A DNA stretch of 64,000 nt from JAJTCH01 sp040386195. Its GTDB lineage: Bacteria > Pseudomonadota > Alphaproteobacteria > Rickettsiales > UBA1997. The notes under the pieces were generated by a model. The model ran no database searches. It saw nothing but the letters and a program-made list of their open reading frames with translations, and was not told where the DNA came from. The position numbers and the translations under genes were made by a program. The DNA is taken from contig JAZKFV010000002.1 of assembly GCA_040386195.1 (NCBI GenBank), positions 1-64,000 on the forward strand, read 5' to 3'. Below, piece after piece: positions 18,031 to 26,904 of the stretch; position 1 is the stretch's first letter; each line of letters starts with the position of its first letter.

Positions 18031-19140
18031 TTATTTAAAAAGGTTATATAAATCGTTAGAAGTAGTAAAAATCATCAAAGCAATCAATATAGCAAAACCG
18101 ACCTGAAAGCCCATGAGCTGGACTTTTTCTGGTAGTGGTTTGCCACGGATCACTTCAATAATATAGTAAAACAAATGCCCGCCATCTAAGGCAGGAATTG
18201 GTAATAGATTGGCAACTCCTAGATTGGCTGAGATCATTGCCATGAACCAAAGAACCATCATAAAACCTTGTTCCATGGACTTGCCAGAATATTCAGCAAT
18301 TTTGACTGGGCCGCTTAATTCTTTGATGCTTCTTTGTCCAGTAATCAGCTCGCCAATTGCTTTTAGAATTGCGGTGGAAAGATTATAAGTTTCAATATGA
18401 GCTTGTACAAAGGCTTGCCCCAAACCTAATTTGTGATATTCAAACTGGCTAGCGCCAACGCCAATTAAAGGAGTTTTTTGTTCTTCGCCAAAAATGTTTT
18501 TGGAAGCGGCAATTTTTGGAGTTAAATTAACATCAACGGTTTTCTCGCCTCTTTGCAAAACAAGTTGCATGGGTTTTTCACCGTTTTGAATCACGATTTG
18601 TCTGAGCTGGTCAAAATCTTTAATTGTTGTTTCGTTGATTTTTAAAACTTTGTCGCCAACCAAAATTCCCGCTGCGCTGGCGGCGCTTTCTTCTTGCACT
18701 TGGTCGATAATTGGCAGAACCGTTGTCAAACCTTGCACTTTAAAAATTACCGTTAATAGCAAAATGCATAATAAAAAATTAGCGATTGGACCGGCTGAAA
18801 CAATGGCGATGCGCTTGTAAACATTTTGAAAATAGAAGGAAACTTTTTTGTCTTGTAAGCTCATTTGCTGAAGCTTTTCTCCATCAAAAAGTGAAGCAGG
18901 ATTTTTATCACCAAACATTTTCACATAACCGCCGAAAGGCAATAGGCTGAACTTCCATCTGGTGCCGGATTTGTCGTTAAAGCCAAATAATTCTTTGCCA
19001 AATCCAATTGAAAATTCTTCCACCCTCACCCCGCAAATTTTGGCAATAAAATAATGCCCAAATTCGTGAATGAAAACGATGATCGAAAGAATGATTACAA
19101 AGGCGAAAATATTGTGTGCGATGAGATTTATAATTGCCAT
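18031..19140 (-). CDS. rseP: RseP-type site-2 zinc protease
   Basis: Inner-membrane metalloprotease that cuts transmembrane segments of anti-sigma factors or signal peptides. The 369 residues have the HExxH zinc site in IVFIHEFGHYF (about residues 22-32), one periplasmic PDZ domain (about 125-210, with AAGILVGDKVLKINE), and the second active-site motif NLLPIPALDGGHL near 312. Four membrane helices fit the family. It heads a transcript with gapR. Alphaproteobacterial RseP (MmpA in Caulobacter) has roles in envelope stress and polarity; no anti-sigma substrate lies nearby. Confidence 0.95.
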   Translation of the reverse strand: MAIINLIAHNIFAFVIILSIIVFIHEFGHYFIAKICGVRVEEFSIGFGKELFGFNDKSGTRWKFSLLPFGGYVKMFGDKNPASLFDGEKLQQMSLQDKKVSFYFQNVYKRIAIVSAGPIANFLLCILLLTVIFKVQGLTTVLPIIDQVQEESAASAAGILVGDKVLKINETTIKDFDQLRQIVIQNGEKPMQLVLQRGEKTVDVNLTPKIAASKNIFGEEQKTPLIGVGASQFEYHKLGLGQAFVQAHIETYNLSTAILKAIGELITGQRSIKELSGPVKIAEYSGKSMEQGFMMVLWFMAMISANLGVANLLPIPALDGGHLFYYIIEVIRGKPLPEKVQLMGFQVGFAILIALMIFTTSNDLYNLFK

Positions 19141-19266
19141 TTATGAGATTTAAAAATTTTAGGAGGTGCTAATTTAAGGAGAATTATTACAACTGCAATA
19201 AAGAATTTGATTAGATTTTTTGTTGCTGATCTTTTATATTAACCGACCAATTCAATCAAACAAACT

Positions 19267-19650
19267 ATGCAAAGAAAAAAACCAAGCTTTAAAAAATCAG
19301 GAAAAAGCCAAAGACAACTCCAAGTTGGCGAACAAATAAAAAGGGTTTTGGCAGAAATTTTTCTGCAAGATAATCTATTTGCCATCAAAGACGGCTATAT
19401 CACAATTCTGCAAGCTGATGTTAGCCCGGACGCTAAAAACGCCAAAATTTTTATTGATATTTTTGGCGAAGTTGATGGCAAAAAAATTATGTCCGAACTC
19501 AAACAAATCAGCCCTTATCTACGCGGCAAATTATCCAGCAAACTCAATCTGCGCTTCACGCCAGAGCTGATGTTTGTTTTGGATGAAACTGCTGGTGCGG
19601 TGAGCAAGATTGAGGATTTGCTCAAGGAAGAATCGAAGAAATTTTCTTAA
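19267..19650 (+). CDS. rbfA: 30S ribosome-binding factor RbfA
   Basis: Small KH-like factor that helps 16S rRNA 5' end maturation on the 30S subunit. The 127 residues contain the family pattern QLQVGEQIKRVLAEIFLQD at the N-terminus and LRFTPELMFVLDET at the C-terminus. In most bacteria it follows infB; here it stands alone, divergent from rseP, with a CheD-like gene 40 bases downstream on the same strand. Confidence 0.93.
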   Translation: MQRKKPSFKKSGKSQRQLQVGEQIKRVLAEIFLQDNLFAIKDGYITILQADVSPDAKNAKIFIDIFGEVDGKKIMSELKQISPYLRGKLSSKLNLRFTPELMFVLDETAGAVSKIEDLLKEESKKFS

Positions 19651-19689
19651 GAATTTAATTATTATATTCAATCAACACAAATAATTATC

Positions 19690-20307
19690 ATGGGACACAA
19701 TAATCAAACCATAAAACAAAATACATATTCAGACCAACTAAGCGGCGCAGTATTGTCAATGGGCGCTGGTGATTATTCTGCATTTATAGTTCCTCATAAT
19801 AAAAACATTATAAGAGATGGTCAGTCCATTGAAGTTTTGGGAGTTCATGATGTGGCTGATTGTGTTGGAATAATAGGATGGCATGAACCAACTAAAACAG
19901 TATATTTATATCATATGAATGAAGTTGATGAAAGACGCTTGAGTCATTCAGCTAATTTATTAACAAACGCTATAAGAGAAGGATCACACTCCAACAATCC
20001 ATTGCAAGAAGTGCGCTATACATTAGTAACTAATCACCCTAGCGAGAGAAATATTCCAAGTTTATTAGATGCTTTGATGTCATTTGGAATTGGACTAGAT
20101 CAGATCTCAATTGATCGACAAGAATCTCAACTATTCATTGATAGAAATTCTGGCGTGGTTAGCAACTCTCATGAAAAATATCCTAATCCAAAACTACAAC
20201 GCCAAAACACGAATACGCAAGATATAGCAGGCACTTCTCCAAGAACTCCGAAGGTCACTGATATAACCGGCTCCGAACCTAACAACAAATCCCCAGAAAG
20301 ATCTTAA
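19690..20307 (+). CDS. CheD-like putative deamidase, small
   Basis: A 205-residue protein I did not recognise by name. Residues 48-80 contain ADCVGIIGWHEPTKTVYLYH: a cysteine (58) followed by a hydrophobic strand, a W-x-x-P turn, and a histidine (75) exactly 17 residues later. CheD glutamine deamidases have the same Cys...17...His spacing and strand-turn-strand layout; downstream LLDALMSFGIGLDQISI resembles the CheD helix and following strand. The CheD threonine six residues before the cysteine is a valine here. No chemotaxis genes are in the window. The C-terminal 45 residues are polar and disordered-looking. A deamidase acting on a host or cell protein is inference. Confidence 0.45.
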   Translation: MGHNNQTIKQNTYSDQLSGAVLSMGAGDYSAFIVPHNKNIIRDGQSIEVLGVHDVADCVGIIGWHEPTKTVYLYHMNEVDERRLSHSANLLTNAIREGSHSNNPLQEVRYTLVTNHPSERNIPSLLDALMSFGIGLDQISIDRQESQLFIDRNSGVVSNSHEKYPNPKLQRQNTNTQDIAGTSPRTPKVTDITGSEPNNKSPERS

Positions 20308-20316
20308 ATGATTGTT

Positions 20317-21297
20317 TTATAAAGCGTTTATTCCTAACTTCTCAAACAACTCCAAATCCTTTTCTCCTTGCGGATTTTGGGTGGTTAAAAGTTTTTCTCC
20401 GTAAAAAATTGAATTGGCTCCGGCTAAAAAGCATAAAGATTGAGTTTGGTCGTTCATTTCGCTTCTGCCGGCGGATAATCTAACGGCGGATTTGGGCATT
20501 AAAATTCGGGCAACGGCGATGGTTCGGATAAATTCAAATTCGTCAACACCTTGAGTTTTTTCTAGCGGCGTGCCTTTAACTTTGACCAGCATATTGATTG
20601 GAACTGATTGCGGATGAGTTGGCAAATTGGCTAAAGTTCTCAGCATCTCGGCGCGATCTTCTCTAGTTTCGCCCATGCCCACAATGCCGCCGGAGCAAAC
20701 ATTGATGCCAGAATTTCTAACATTTTCCAAAGTGTTTAAACGATCTTCAAAACTTCTGGTGGTGATAATTTCTTTATAATACTGCGGCGAAGTGTCGATA
20801 TTGTGATTATAATAATCTAATCCTGCCGCCTTTAATCTATTGCTTTGCTCGGCGTTAATCATGCCAAGTGTTACACAAGTTTCCATTCCCAAATCTTTCA
20901 CTTCTTTAACCATATGACAAACTTTGTCTAAATCGCGATCATTCAAATTGCGCCACGCCGCACCCATACAAAACCTACTTGCTCCGGCTTCTTTAGCTTG
21001 TTTTGCTGCTTCCACAACTTTGGCAATTTCCATAAAAGGTTCTTTTTTCAGCTCAGTGTTGTAATGCGCTGATTGTGGGCAATATTTGCAATCTTCCGGG
21101 CAAGAGCCGGTTTTGATGCTTAAAAGTGTGCTGATTTGCACGGCGTTGGGGTTGTGATTAGTTCGATGAATTGTGGCGGCGGTGAAAATTAAATCGGCGA
21201 AAGGCAATTCAAAAAGTTCGATAATTTCATCCAGCTGCCAATCATTTTTTAAATTATCGTTACTGATTTGCTCATCAAAAATAGTTTCGGTTCTCAT
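20317..21297 (-). CDS. bioB: Biotin synthase BioB
   Basis: Radical-SAM enzyme that inserts sulfur into dethiobiotin. The 326 residues carry the cluster motif C66-x3-C70-x2-C73 (SCPEDCKYCPQS) and the second-cluster region around CMGAAWRNLNDRD and CVTLGMI, as well as SAGRSEM near the C-terminus, where the arginine ligand of the 2Fe-2S cluster lies. It begins two bases after the murJ stop, so it is cotranscribed with murJ. No other bio gene is in the window; Rickettsiales that make biotin usually have a compact bio operon, so a lone bioB suggests uptake of dethiobiotin or genes elsewhere. Confidence 0.96.
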   Translation of the reverse strand: MRTETIFDEQISNDNLKNDWQLDEIIELFELPFADLIFTAATIHRTNHNPNAVQISTLLSIKTGSCPEDCKYCPQSAHYNTELKKEPFMEIAKVVEAAKQAKEAGASRFCMGAAWRNLNDRDLDKVCHMVKEVKDLGMETCVTLGMINAEQSNRLKAAGLDYYNHNIDTSPQYYKEIITTRSFEDRLNTLENVRNSGINVCSGGIVGMGETREDRAEMLRTLANLPTHPQSVPINMLVKVKGTPLEKTQGVDEFEFIRTIAVARILMPKSAVRLSAGRSEMNDQTQSLCFLAGANSIFYGEKLLTTQNPQGEKDLELFEKLGINAL

Positions 21298-21299
21298 AA

Positions 21300-22838
21300 T
21301 TAAATTTTAATTGTTGTAGTTTTTGGTTTGATAATTGAAAAGATTTTTAAAGATCCAGATAGATAAGAAGCCAGCAAATAGCTAATCAAACCGAGGATTA
21401 TAGTGGCGGTTAAATTTAAAATTGGCGATAGAAAATCAGCAAAATAATTTTTCAAAAATAATAATATTGCCGCCATAAAAAATGCTGGTATCAAAATTTT
21501 AATTAGTTTGCTTACAAACTTTTGTTCAAAAGCAAAATAATCTCGTTTGATCAAGTTAAACAACAATAAACTCACATTCAAATAAGAAGAGCAAATTGAC
21601 GCCAGCACAATGCCAATATAGCCAAATGGCTTGAAGAAAATTAGATTTAAAATGACATTATTAACCAAACAAATTAGAGCAATTTTCATTGGCGTTTTAG
21701 TATCGCCTCGCGCAAAAAACCCGGGTTCTAAAACTTTTACCACCACATAAGCTGGCAAACCAAAAGAATAAAACATCAAAGCTTTGGCAACCAAATCAGT
21801 TTCATTGGCGCCAAAAGCGCCTCTTTGAAACAAGCCTTCAATAATTAAATGCGCCAAACAAGTGAGCGCCAAAGTGGCGGGAATTACCAAAATTAAACTA
21901 GCTTCCAGCGCCATATTTTGCAGCTTCTCACCTTGCAATTTATCGCCTGATTTTATGGCTTTAGAAAGTGACGGCAATAAAGCAATATTGATGGCAATGC
22001 CGATCATTGCTAGCGGCAATTGATTGATGCGATCTGCATAATAAAGATAAGAAACTGCGCCGGCAATTAGGCTGGCAATCATGGTATCAACCAGCAAATT
22101 AATTTGCATAACATTGGCGCCAATAATTCCGGGGATTAGTTTTTTGAAAAAATGTTTAACATCGTTATTGATAATTGGCATTACTGGATAAACCAACATT
22201 TTGGCTCTTGCTAGAAAAAATGCTAACCACAAAAGCTGCAAAACTCCCGCACAAAAAACACCCCAAGAAAGCGCATAGGCAATATTAGGAACGATGGCGC
22301 CAAAAACAAAAATGGAGGCGATCAAAGTTCCGTTGAGAATAATTGGCACTGAAGAAGGAGCGGCAAATTTGCCCATTGAATTTAAAACTCCAGAAAAAAG
22401 TGAAACGATGGAAATGAACAACAAATAAATGATAGTGATGCGCGATAAATGGATGAGCAGCGAAAATTTTTCAGGATCAGAGGAAAAACCAAAGAACATT
22501 AATTTCATTGCCAGGGGCATAAAAATTTGTAGTAAAATTACAAAAGCCAGCAAGACAAAAAACAACAATGAAAGAATATTGCGAACAAAATTTTTGGCAC
22601 CCTGCTCATCATTATTCACCTGCAGTTTATCAACAAAGATGGGCACAAAGGCTGAATTGAAAGCTCCTTCAGCAAAAACCCGACGGAAAAAATTTGGCAA
22701 TCTAAACGCCGCAAAAAAAGCATCCGCCATCATGCCGGCGCCCAAATATTGAGCGATAAAAACATCACGAATGAAACCCAAAATGCGCGACAGTGAGATG
22801 AAAAATGAAATGACAAAAACCGATTTGAAAAGGCGCAT
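21300..22838 (-). CDS. murJ: Lipid II flippase MurJ (MviN)
   Basis: Moves lipid II across the inner membrane for peptidoglycan synthesis. The 512 residues form about 14 membrane helices. The N-terminal pattern (SRILGFIRDVFIAQYLGAG, then ADAFFAAFRLPNFFRRVFAE) is diagnostic and carries the conserved arginines of the central cavity. Length matches E. coli MurJ (511). With murC, mreD and mrdA in this window it shows that the organism keeps a peptidoglycan pathway. Confidence 0.96.
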   Translation of the reverse strand: MRLFKSVFVISFFISLSRILGFIRDVFIAQYLGAGMMADAFFAAFRLPNFFRRVFAEGAFNSAFVPIFVDKLQVNNDEQGAKNFVRNILSLLFFVLLAFVILLQIFMPLAMKLMFFGFSSDPEKFSLLIHLSRITIIYLLFISIVSLFSGVLNSMGKFAAPSSVPIILNGTLIASIFVFGAIVPNIAYALSWGVFCAGVLQLLWLAFFLARAKMLVYPVMPIINNDVKHFFKKLIPGIIGANVMQINLLVDTMIASLIAGAVSYLYYADRINQLPLAMIGIAINIALLPSLSKAIKSGDKLQGEKLQNMALEASLILVIPATLALTCLAHLIIEGLFQRGAFGANETDLVAKALMFYSFGLPAYVVVKVLEPGFFARGDTKTPMKIALICLVNNVILNLIFFKPFGYIGIVLASICSSYLNVSLLLFNLIKRDYFAFEQKFVSKLIKILIPAFFMAAILLFLKNYFADFLSPILNLTATIILGLISYLLASYLSGSLKIFSIIKPKTTTIKI

Positions 22839-22975
22839 CGATGTTTTATTGATTATTAAATTGACAAAACCGATGCCAAAGATTAATTCAGGCGTCTTTG
22901 AAAAGACGGCAAAAAGCAGCCGGAAAAATAGCAGGTTTTTTTAGTTTCACAATTAATAAGTTCAATTGGCAATTT

Positions 22976-24685
22976 ATGGCAAAAGATTCTGGATTATTCA
23001 CAGCAGAGATTTCAAAAAGAATACAAGCTCAAGTTCAATCATCATCAAAACGCGCGCAGGAAAAATTTTTACAAACGATAATATCTGATCAGTCAATACA
23101 AATTATCACTTGGGGTAATGATTCACGAGTTACTGAAGATCCACAACTTACTTTTGAAGTAACTTATGGCGATAATACCACTGCTAGTTTTGATGCTCGG
23201 CAAATGCTAACTTTTTTTTGCTATCTTGGTGTGCAGATTCCTGCAAAAACTCAATTAGAATTTGATGCGTTTTTAGCAAGGATTCTCGATTCTGACCAAG
23301 CAAACGAGTTTCTTACCAACGAAAATGAAGGATATCCACTTTTATTTCTTGCTTTTGCTAATGAAAATTTACCACTTTTTTCTCAGCTGGTTGAAAAAGG
23401 TGGGCTTGAGACAATATTGGCAACATTAGAATTTTTAGAAGATTGTCCAGAATCTTATGATCTTTTTTTAGCTTATTTGACCAGACAAATTCCTGGAACC
23501 AACCGGACAGTGATCGGAAAATTATACGAAGAAAAGGAGGCATTAAAATTTATCAATCTTTTTGCGGAGTCCAATTTTCGCGACCTATCCATCAATCGCG
23601 AGGGGAAAGAGCCAAAGCGTAATATAATGGCTATATTTGGCTTAATGATAAAGCGCGGCATAGAGATGGATTTAGAAACTTGTTTGAGAGTGATTTTAAG
23701 CAGAATCAATGATCCAAATATTGATCAAAAAACCGCAGCTTATTCATTGAAAAGTTTTTATATTTTTTTAAATACTTTAGAAGAACAAAAAATTGACACA
23801 GCCTGTGTTGAGCAATTGATCGCAGAAGGTTTGATAACCGGCAAAGAACATCTTTTTGCTGCTTGTAAATATGGCAGCCAATTAATCACCGAAACTTTGT
23901 TGAATAATCTAGGCACTCCACTTGATGATGATGAAGTTACAGAATTGAAAAACATTGCCGGCAAAAAAACCACTTTTCCGATTATAAAACAATATCAAAG
24001 CACTCACGCTCAGGAAATAAATTTTCATACCAACATTAGAATAATCAAAGAAGCTATTTTGAAAGATAAAGATTTTGTTGTGGGTATTCGAGATAAAAAT
24101 GTGGTGATTTTATTTGATAATTTTCCCATATTGGAATTTAAAGAAGAATTTTTTCAAAAGGCAGTTTTATCAACTAAACAAATAAATCAGAAATTGCTTC
24201 AGCCAATAAAACAATTGGTTGAAGATCAGAAGAAAGAAAGTGATATTTTTTTGAAAAAATTAAATTTATTGGCACAATCTCAATTCTTAGATCAAGCTCC
24301 GGGGATATTTTCTGAATATGTAAATAATCAAATTCCTTCTAAATTAGTTGAATCAAGAATTAAATCTGGCATCCAGAAAATTAAAGAAAAACTTAAGGAA
24401 AATTTTAGTGAAGTAGCGCCCAATTTGCTGATGGCTTTGAAGTATGAATATGAAGAAAAAGATCAAGCAGATTTTTTTGAAGCAAAAATTCTTCCTTGTT
24501 TTCAACAAAAATTATCCGATCCTGGAAAAGCTAAATTTGATAAATTAGCTAAAGAAGCAGAAAATTTTGGGGAAAAATTAGCGCAAGATTACCAAGAAAA
24601 ACCACACTCTAAAATTAAGCTCGACCCAAAAGTTCAGCAAGAATTTCGGTTGATGAGGGAACAAAAAGCTAGAACAGCTTCTTAA
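22976..24685 (+). CDS. Hypothetical protein with ankyrin-like helical region
   Basis: About 569 residues with no recognised enzyme domain. I start at the ATG at 22976 (MAKDSGLFTAEISK); an upstream frame from a TTG at 22898 runs through AT-rich sequence unlike coding DNA. Residues about 105-350 look like degenerate ankyrin or similar paired-helix repeats (EGYPLLFLAFANENLPLFSQ, then a helix and loop). Residues about 380-560 are charged, K/E-rich and probably coiled-coil, closing with KARTAS. The style resembles the C-terminal half of the 5290-9006 ankyrin protein. No signal peptide. It overlaps the convergent uspA by 17 bases. A host-interaction role is a guess. Confidence 0.6.
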   Translation: MAKDSGLFTAEISKRIQAQVQSSSKRAQEKFLQTIISDQSIQIITWGNDSRVTEDPQLTFEVTYGDNTTASFDARQMLTFFCYLGVQIPAKTQLEFDAFLARILDSDQANEFLTNENEGYPLLFLAFANENLPLFSQLVEKGGLETILATLEFLEDCPESYDLFLAYLTRQIPGTNRTVIGKLYEEKEALKFINLFAESNFRDLSINREGKEPKRNIMAIFGLMIKRGIEMDLETCLRVILSRINDPNIDQKTAAYSLKSFYIFLNTLEEQKIDTACVEQLIAEGLITGKEHLFAACKYGSQLITETLLNNLGTPLDDDEVTELKNIAGKKTTFPIIKQYQSTHAQEINFHTNIRIIKEAILKDKDFVVGIRDKNVVILFDNFPILEFKEEFFQKAVLSTKQINQKLLQPIKQLVEDQKKESDIFLKKLNLLAQSQFLDQAPGIFSEYVNNQIPSKLVESRIKSGIQKIKEKLKENFSEVAPNLLMALKYEYEEKDQADFFEAKILPCFQQKLSDPGKAKFDKLAKEAENFGEKLAQDYQEKPHSKIKLDPKVQQEFRLMREQKARTAS

Positions 24686-25136
24686 GATATTCACTGCCTA
24701 AATTATCCGGCACAATCACCACCGGAACTTTAATTTTGCTGCCAATTTGCGCCGATAATTTTGGTAAAACATTATTATCGCTTTGGTAATTATAAGATTT
24801 GCCAAAGACCAGCATTATGCAATTGGGATTGGCTTTAACTTCAGCAGAAATTTCTCGCACCACATCGCCTTCTCTAATTGAAATTATTGGAATAATGCCG
24901 GTTTCCTGATGAGTATGTTCAATTAATTTTTTGAGCTGTTTTTCTACCGCCGTTCTGCGCTCTTTGCCAATTGCTTTAGACACAAACAACAAACTTTTTG
25001 CCGATTCAATCACCACTAAAATTTGCACCGCAAAATCTGATTTTTTGGCAAGATGGCAAGCGTAAAGTAAAGATAAATCAGAATTTCTGGCGCTATCTAA
25101 ACAGACAATAATGGTTGGTTTTGTTTCTGAGTTCAT
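24669..25136 (-). CDS. Universal stress protein family (UspA)
   Basis: A 155-residue single-domain USP-fold protein. It begins TIIVCLDSARNSDLSLLYAC as USP proteins do and ends in the strand VPVVIVPDN. The ATP-binding pattern G-x2-G-x9-G-S is only partly present (the first glycine in VFGKS, then QIGSKI), so nucleotide binding is doubtful. It lies downstream of the TIGR02186/TauE pair on the same strand, with a 91-base gap that contains two GC-rich hairpins. Confidence 0.85.
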   Translation of the reverse strand: MNSETKPTIIVCLDSARNSDLSLLYACHLAKKSDFAVQILVVIESAKSLLFVSKAIGKERRTAVEKQLKKLIEHTHQETGIIPIISIREGDVVREISAEVKANPNCIMLVFGKSYNYQSDNNVLPKLSAQIGSKIKVPVVIVPDNLGSEYLKKLF

Positions 25137-25183
25137 ATAGCAAATTACAAAAAATTATAGCAAAATTAATTTGCTATGGGGAT

Positions 25184-25214
25184 CCCCGCAAAGCGGGGCG
25201 GAGCGGATGCTCCG
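25184..25214. repeat. Two tandem GC-rich hairpins
   Basis: CCCCGC-AAA-GCGGGG (25184-25198 with the loop) and CGGAGC-GGAT-GCTCCG (25199-25214) form two adjacent perfect 6-bp stems in otherwise AT-rich DNA. They lie between the TIGR02186 gene and uspA and may be a short interspersed repeat or a processing or termination site. Confidence 0.6.
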
Positions 25215-25227
25215 TGAATTATAAAAA

Positions 25228-25974
25228 TTATTTATTAAAAAGTTTAGCAAAAATATAATTGGCAACAAAGCCCGCCACAACCGCCATTAAAACCGCAGCT
25301 AGCCCGTATAAAATCGAATTATTATAAGCAAATTGATTGATCTCGGCGCTTAAGCCTACTTGATTGACATAGATTGGAATTGATTGAAAGGCGACCAAAT
25401 TATTTTCATCGACCAAATAAATATCGACCACATAAACCCCGCGGGAAATATTTTTTGGAAATTTGAGCATTACCTTAAACAAGGTTTCATCCAAAAATTC
25501 AATTGAGCCCGGATGGGATAAATAAAGGTCTTTTTGTTGTAATTTATCAACAAATTCAACTTGAAATTCTGACTCATCAGCCCGTTTATCATTGCCGCTC
25601 ACATTGAATTTGATGCGATCTTGACCAATCTCTAATTGCGATAATAATTTATCGTCAATCATTCGATCAGTTTTGCTCGAGAAAAAGGCGTAATAGCTAT
25701 AAGCGTCTTTGAATTTGAAGCGGTCTTTGTTATACCAAATGCCTAAAAATTTATCCTTTTTATTCACCGAAAAATTTTTCCGCGGGCCGCGAATGGTCAC
25801 AATAATATTGCCGGCATCACCTTTGGCGCCAAAAAGCAAAACTTCAGCGCCGGTAAATTTGGTATCAATATTAATTTCGTTGGTTGAAATGCCCGAAATG
25901 ATTGGTCGGGCGCAAGCTTCTTTTGTAAATAAAAATAAAACTAGGAATATAAAAAGTCGTAAGTGATGTTTCAT
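25228..25974 (-). CDS. TIGR02186-type membrane-anchored protein
   Basis: A 248-residue protein with an N-terminal signal peptide (residues 1-22, ending ACA), an extracytoplasmic domain and one C-terminal membrane helix (about 221-243). The beginning of the mature part (PIISGISTNEINIDTKFTGA) and VDIYLVDENNLV match the alphaproteobacterial 'conserved hypothetical TIGR02186' family. Its start overlaps the TauE/SafE stop by four bases (ATGA), and the two families are neighbours in many alphaproteobacteria, so they probably act together in sulfur-compound or metal transport. Confidence 0.75.
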   Translation of the reverse strand: MKHHLRLFIFLVLFLFTKEACARPIISGISTNEINIDTKFTGAEVLLFGAKGDAGNIIVTIRGPRKNFSVNKKDKFLGIWYNKDRFKFKDAYSYYAFFSSKTDRMIDDKLLSQLEIGQDRIKFNVSGNDKRADESEFQVEFVDKLQQKDLYLSHPGSIEFLDETLFKVMLKFPKNISRGVYVVDIYLVDENNLVAFQSIPIYVNQVGLSAEINQFAYNNSILYGLAAVLMAVVAGFVANYIFAKLFNK

Positions 25975-26903
25975 TTTAGCACCTCAACAGTAAATAGGCT
26001 GACTGGATGGGCAAATAAACTTAAAAACATTTTGAAGCAAACTCCCAAAATCATCAAAGCCAAGATTGAACGCAGGCTTTCAGTATCAACTTTATAAGCA
26101 ACTTTGGTGCCCATTTGCGCGCCAATTACTGAGCTGATAATCATTACAAACGCCAAAACAATATCGACATTGTGGCTGGTGATTGATTGTAAAAAAGTGG
26201 CGTTGCCGGCGATAAAAATAATTTGGAACAGTGAAGTTCCAACCACAATACTAGATGGCATTCGCAAAATATAAACCATTGCCGGAATCATAATAAACCC
26301 GCCGCCAATGCCCATAATTGCCACCAAAATTCCCACCGCAAAACCAATCACAATTGGCACAATAACACTCACTTCAATGTCAGATTTTTCAAAACGAGTT
26401 TTGTAAGGCAGTTTATGAATTTTGCGCAATAAAAAAATCATCCGGCTGTCAGCTTTTTTGTTTTGCCAGATGATATTATATTTGCGCTCTAAAATAATTT
26501 TGCCGCTTTCAATTAACATCATCACACCAATTGAGCCAAGAAAGATCACATAAAACAACGCCACCGCAATATCAATTTGTCCGGTTTTTTGTAAAAGTCT
26601 AAAAATTCCCACTCCCAAAGTTGAGCCAAAAAAACCACCAAAAAGCAAAACCAGCCCCATTTTTATATCAACTTTGCCGCGCCTTAAATGCGCCAAAACG
26701 CCGGAAACTGACGAAGCCATAATTTGATTTGCCGAAGTGGAAACTGCAACTGCTGGCGGAATGCCGTTAAAAATTAAAAGCGGAGTTGATAAAAACCCGC
26801 CACCAATTCCAAACATTCCCGCTAAAAAACCAGTGAATAAACCTAGGGCTAAAATCAGAAAAATATTAACCGGAATTTCCGCTATCGGAAGGTAGAGTTG
26901 CAT
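25971..26903 (-). CDS. TauE/SafE-family sulfite exporter-like permease
   Basis: A 310-residue membrane protein with about eight to nine helices in two related halves. Each half has the glycine motif of the family: GMFGIGGGFLSTPLLIF near residue 28 and AIMGIGGGFIMIPAMV near 203. Substrates in the family are sulfite, sulfoacetate or related anions; the one here is unknown. It begins one base after the ygfZ stop and overlaps the TIGR02186 gene by four bases, giving a ygfZ-TauE-TIGR02186 transcript. Confidence 0.9.
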   Translation of the reverse strand: MQLYLPIAEIPVNIFLILALGLFTGFLAGMFGIGGGFLSTPLLIFNGIPPAVAVSTSANQIMASSVSGVLAHLRRGKVDIKMGLVLLFGGFFGSTLGVGIFRLLQKTGQIDIAVALFYVIFLGSIGVMMLIESGKIILERKYNIIWQNKKADSRMIFLLRKIHKLPYKTRFEKSDIEVSVIVPIVIGFAVGILVAIMGIGGGFIMIPAMVYILRMPSSIVVGTSLFQIIFIAGNATFLQSITSHNVDIVLAFVMIISSVIGAQMGTKVAYKVDTESLRSILALMILGVCFKMFLSLFAHPVSLFTVEVLK

Positions 26904-26904
26904 T

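Noticed and set aside
19141..19266. tRNA genes in intergenic gaps
   Set aside because: No gap in the window shows a T-loop GTTCRANNC with a matching acceptor stem.
22898..22975. Extending the 22976 protein upstream to a TTG start
   Set aside because: The upstream 26 codons look like non-coding AT-rich DNA and the start codon is weak.
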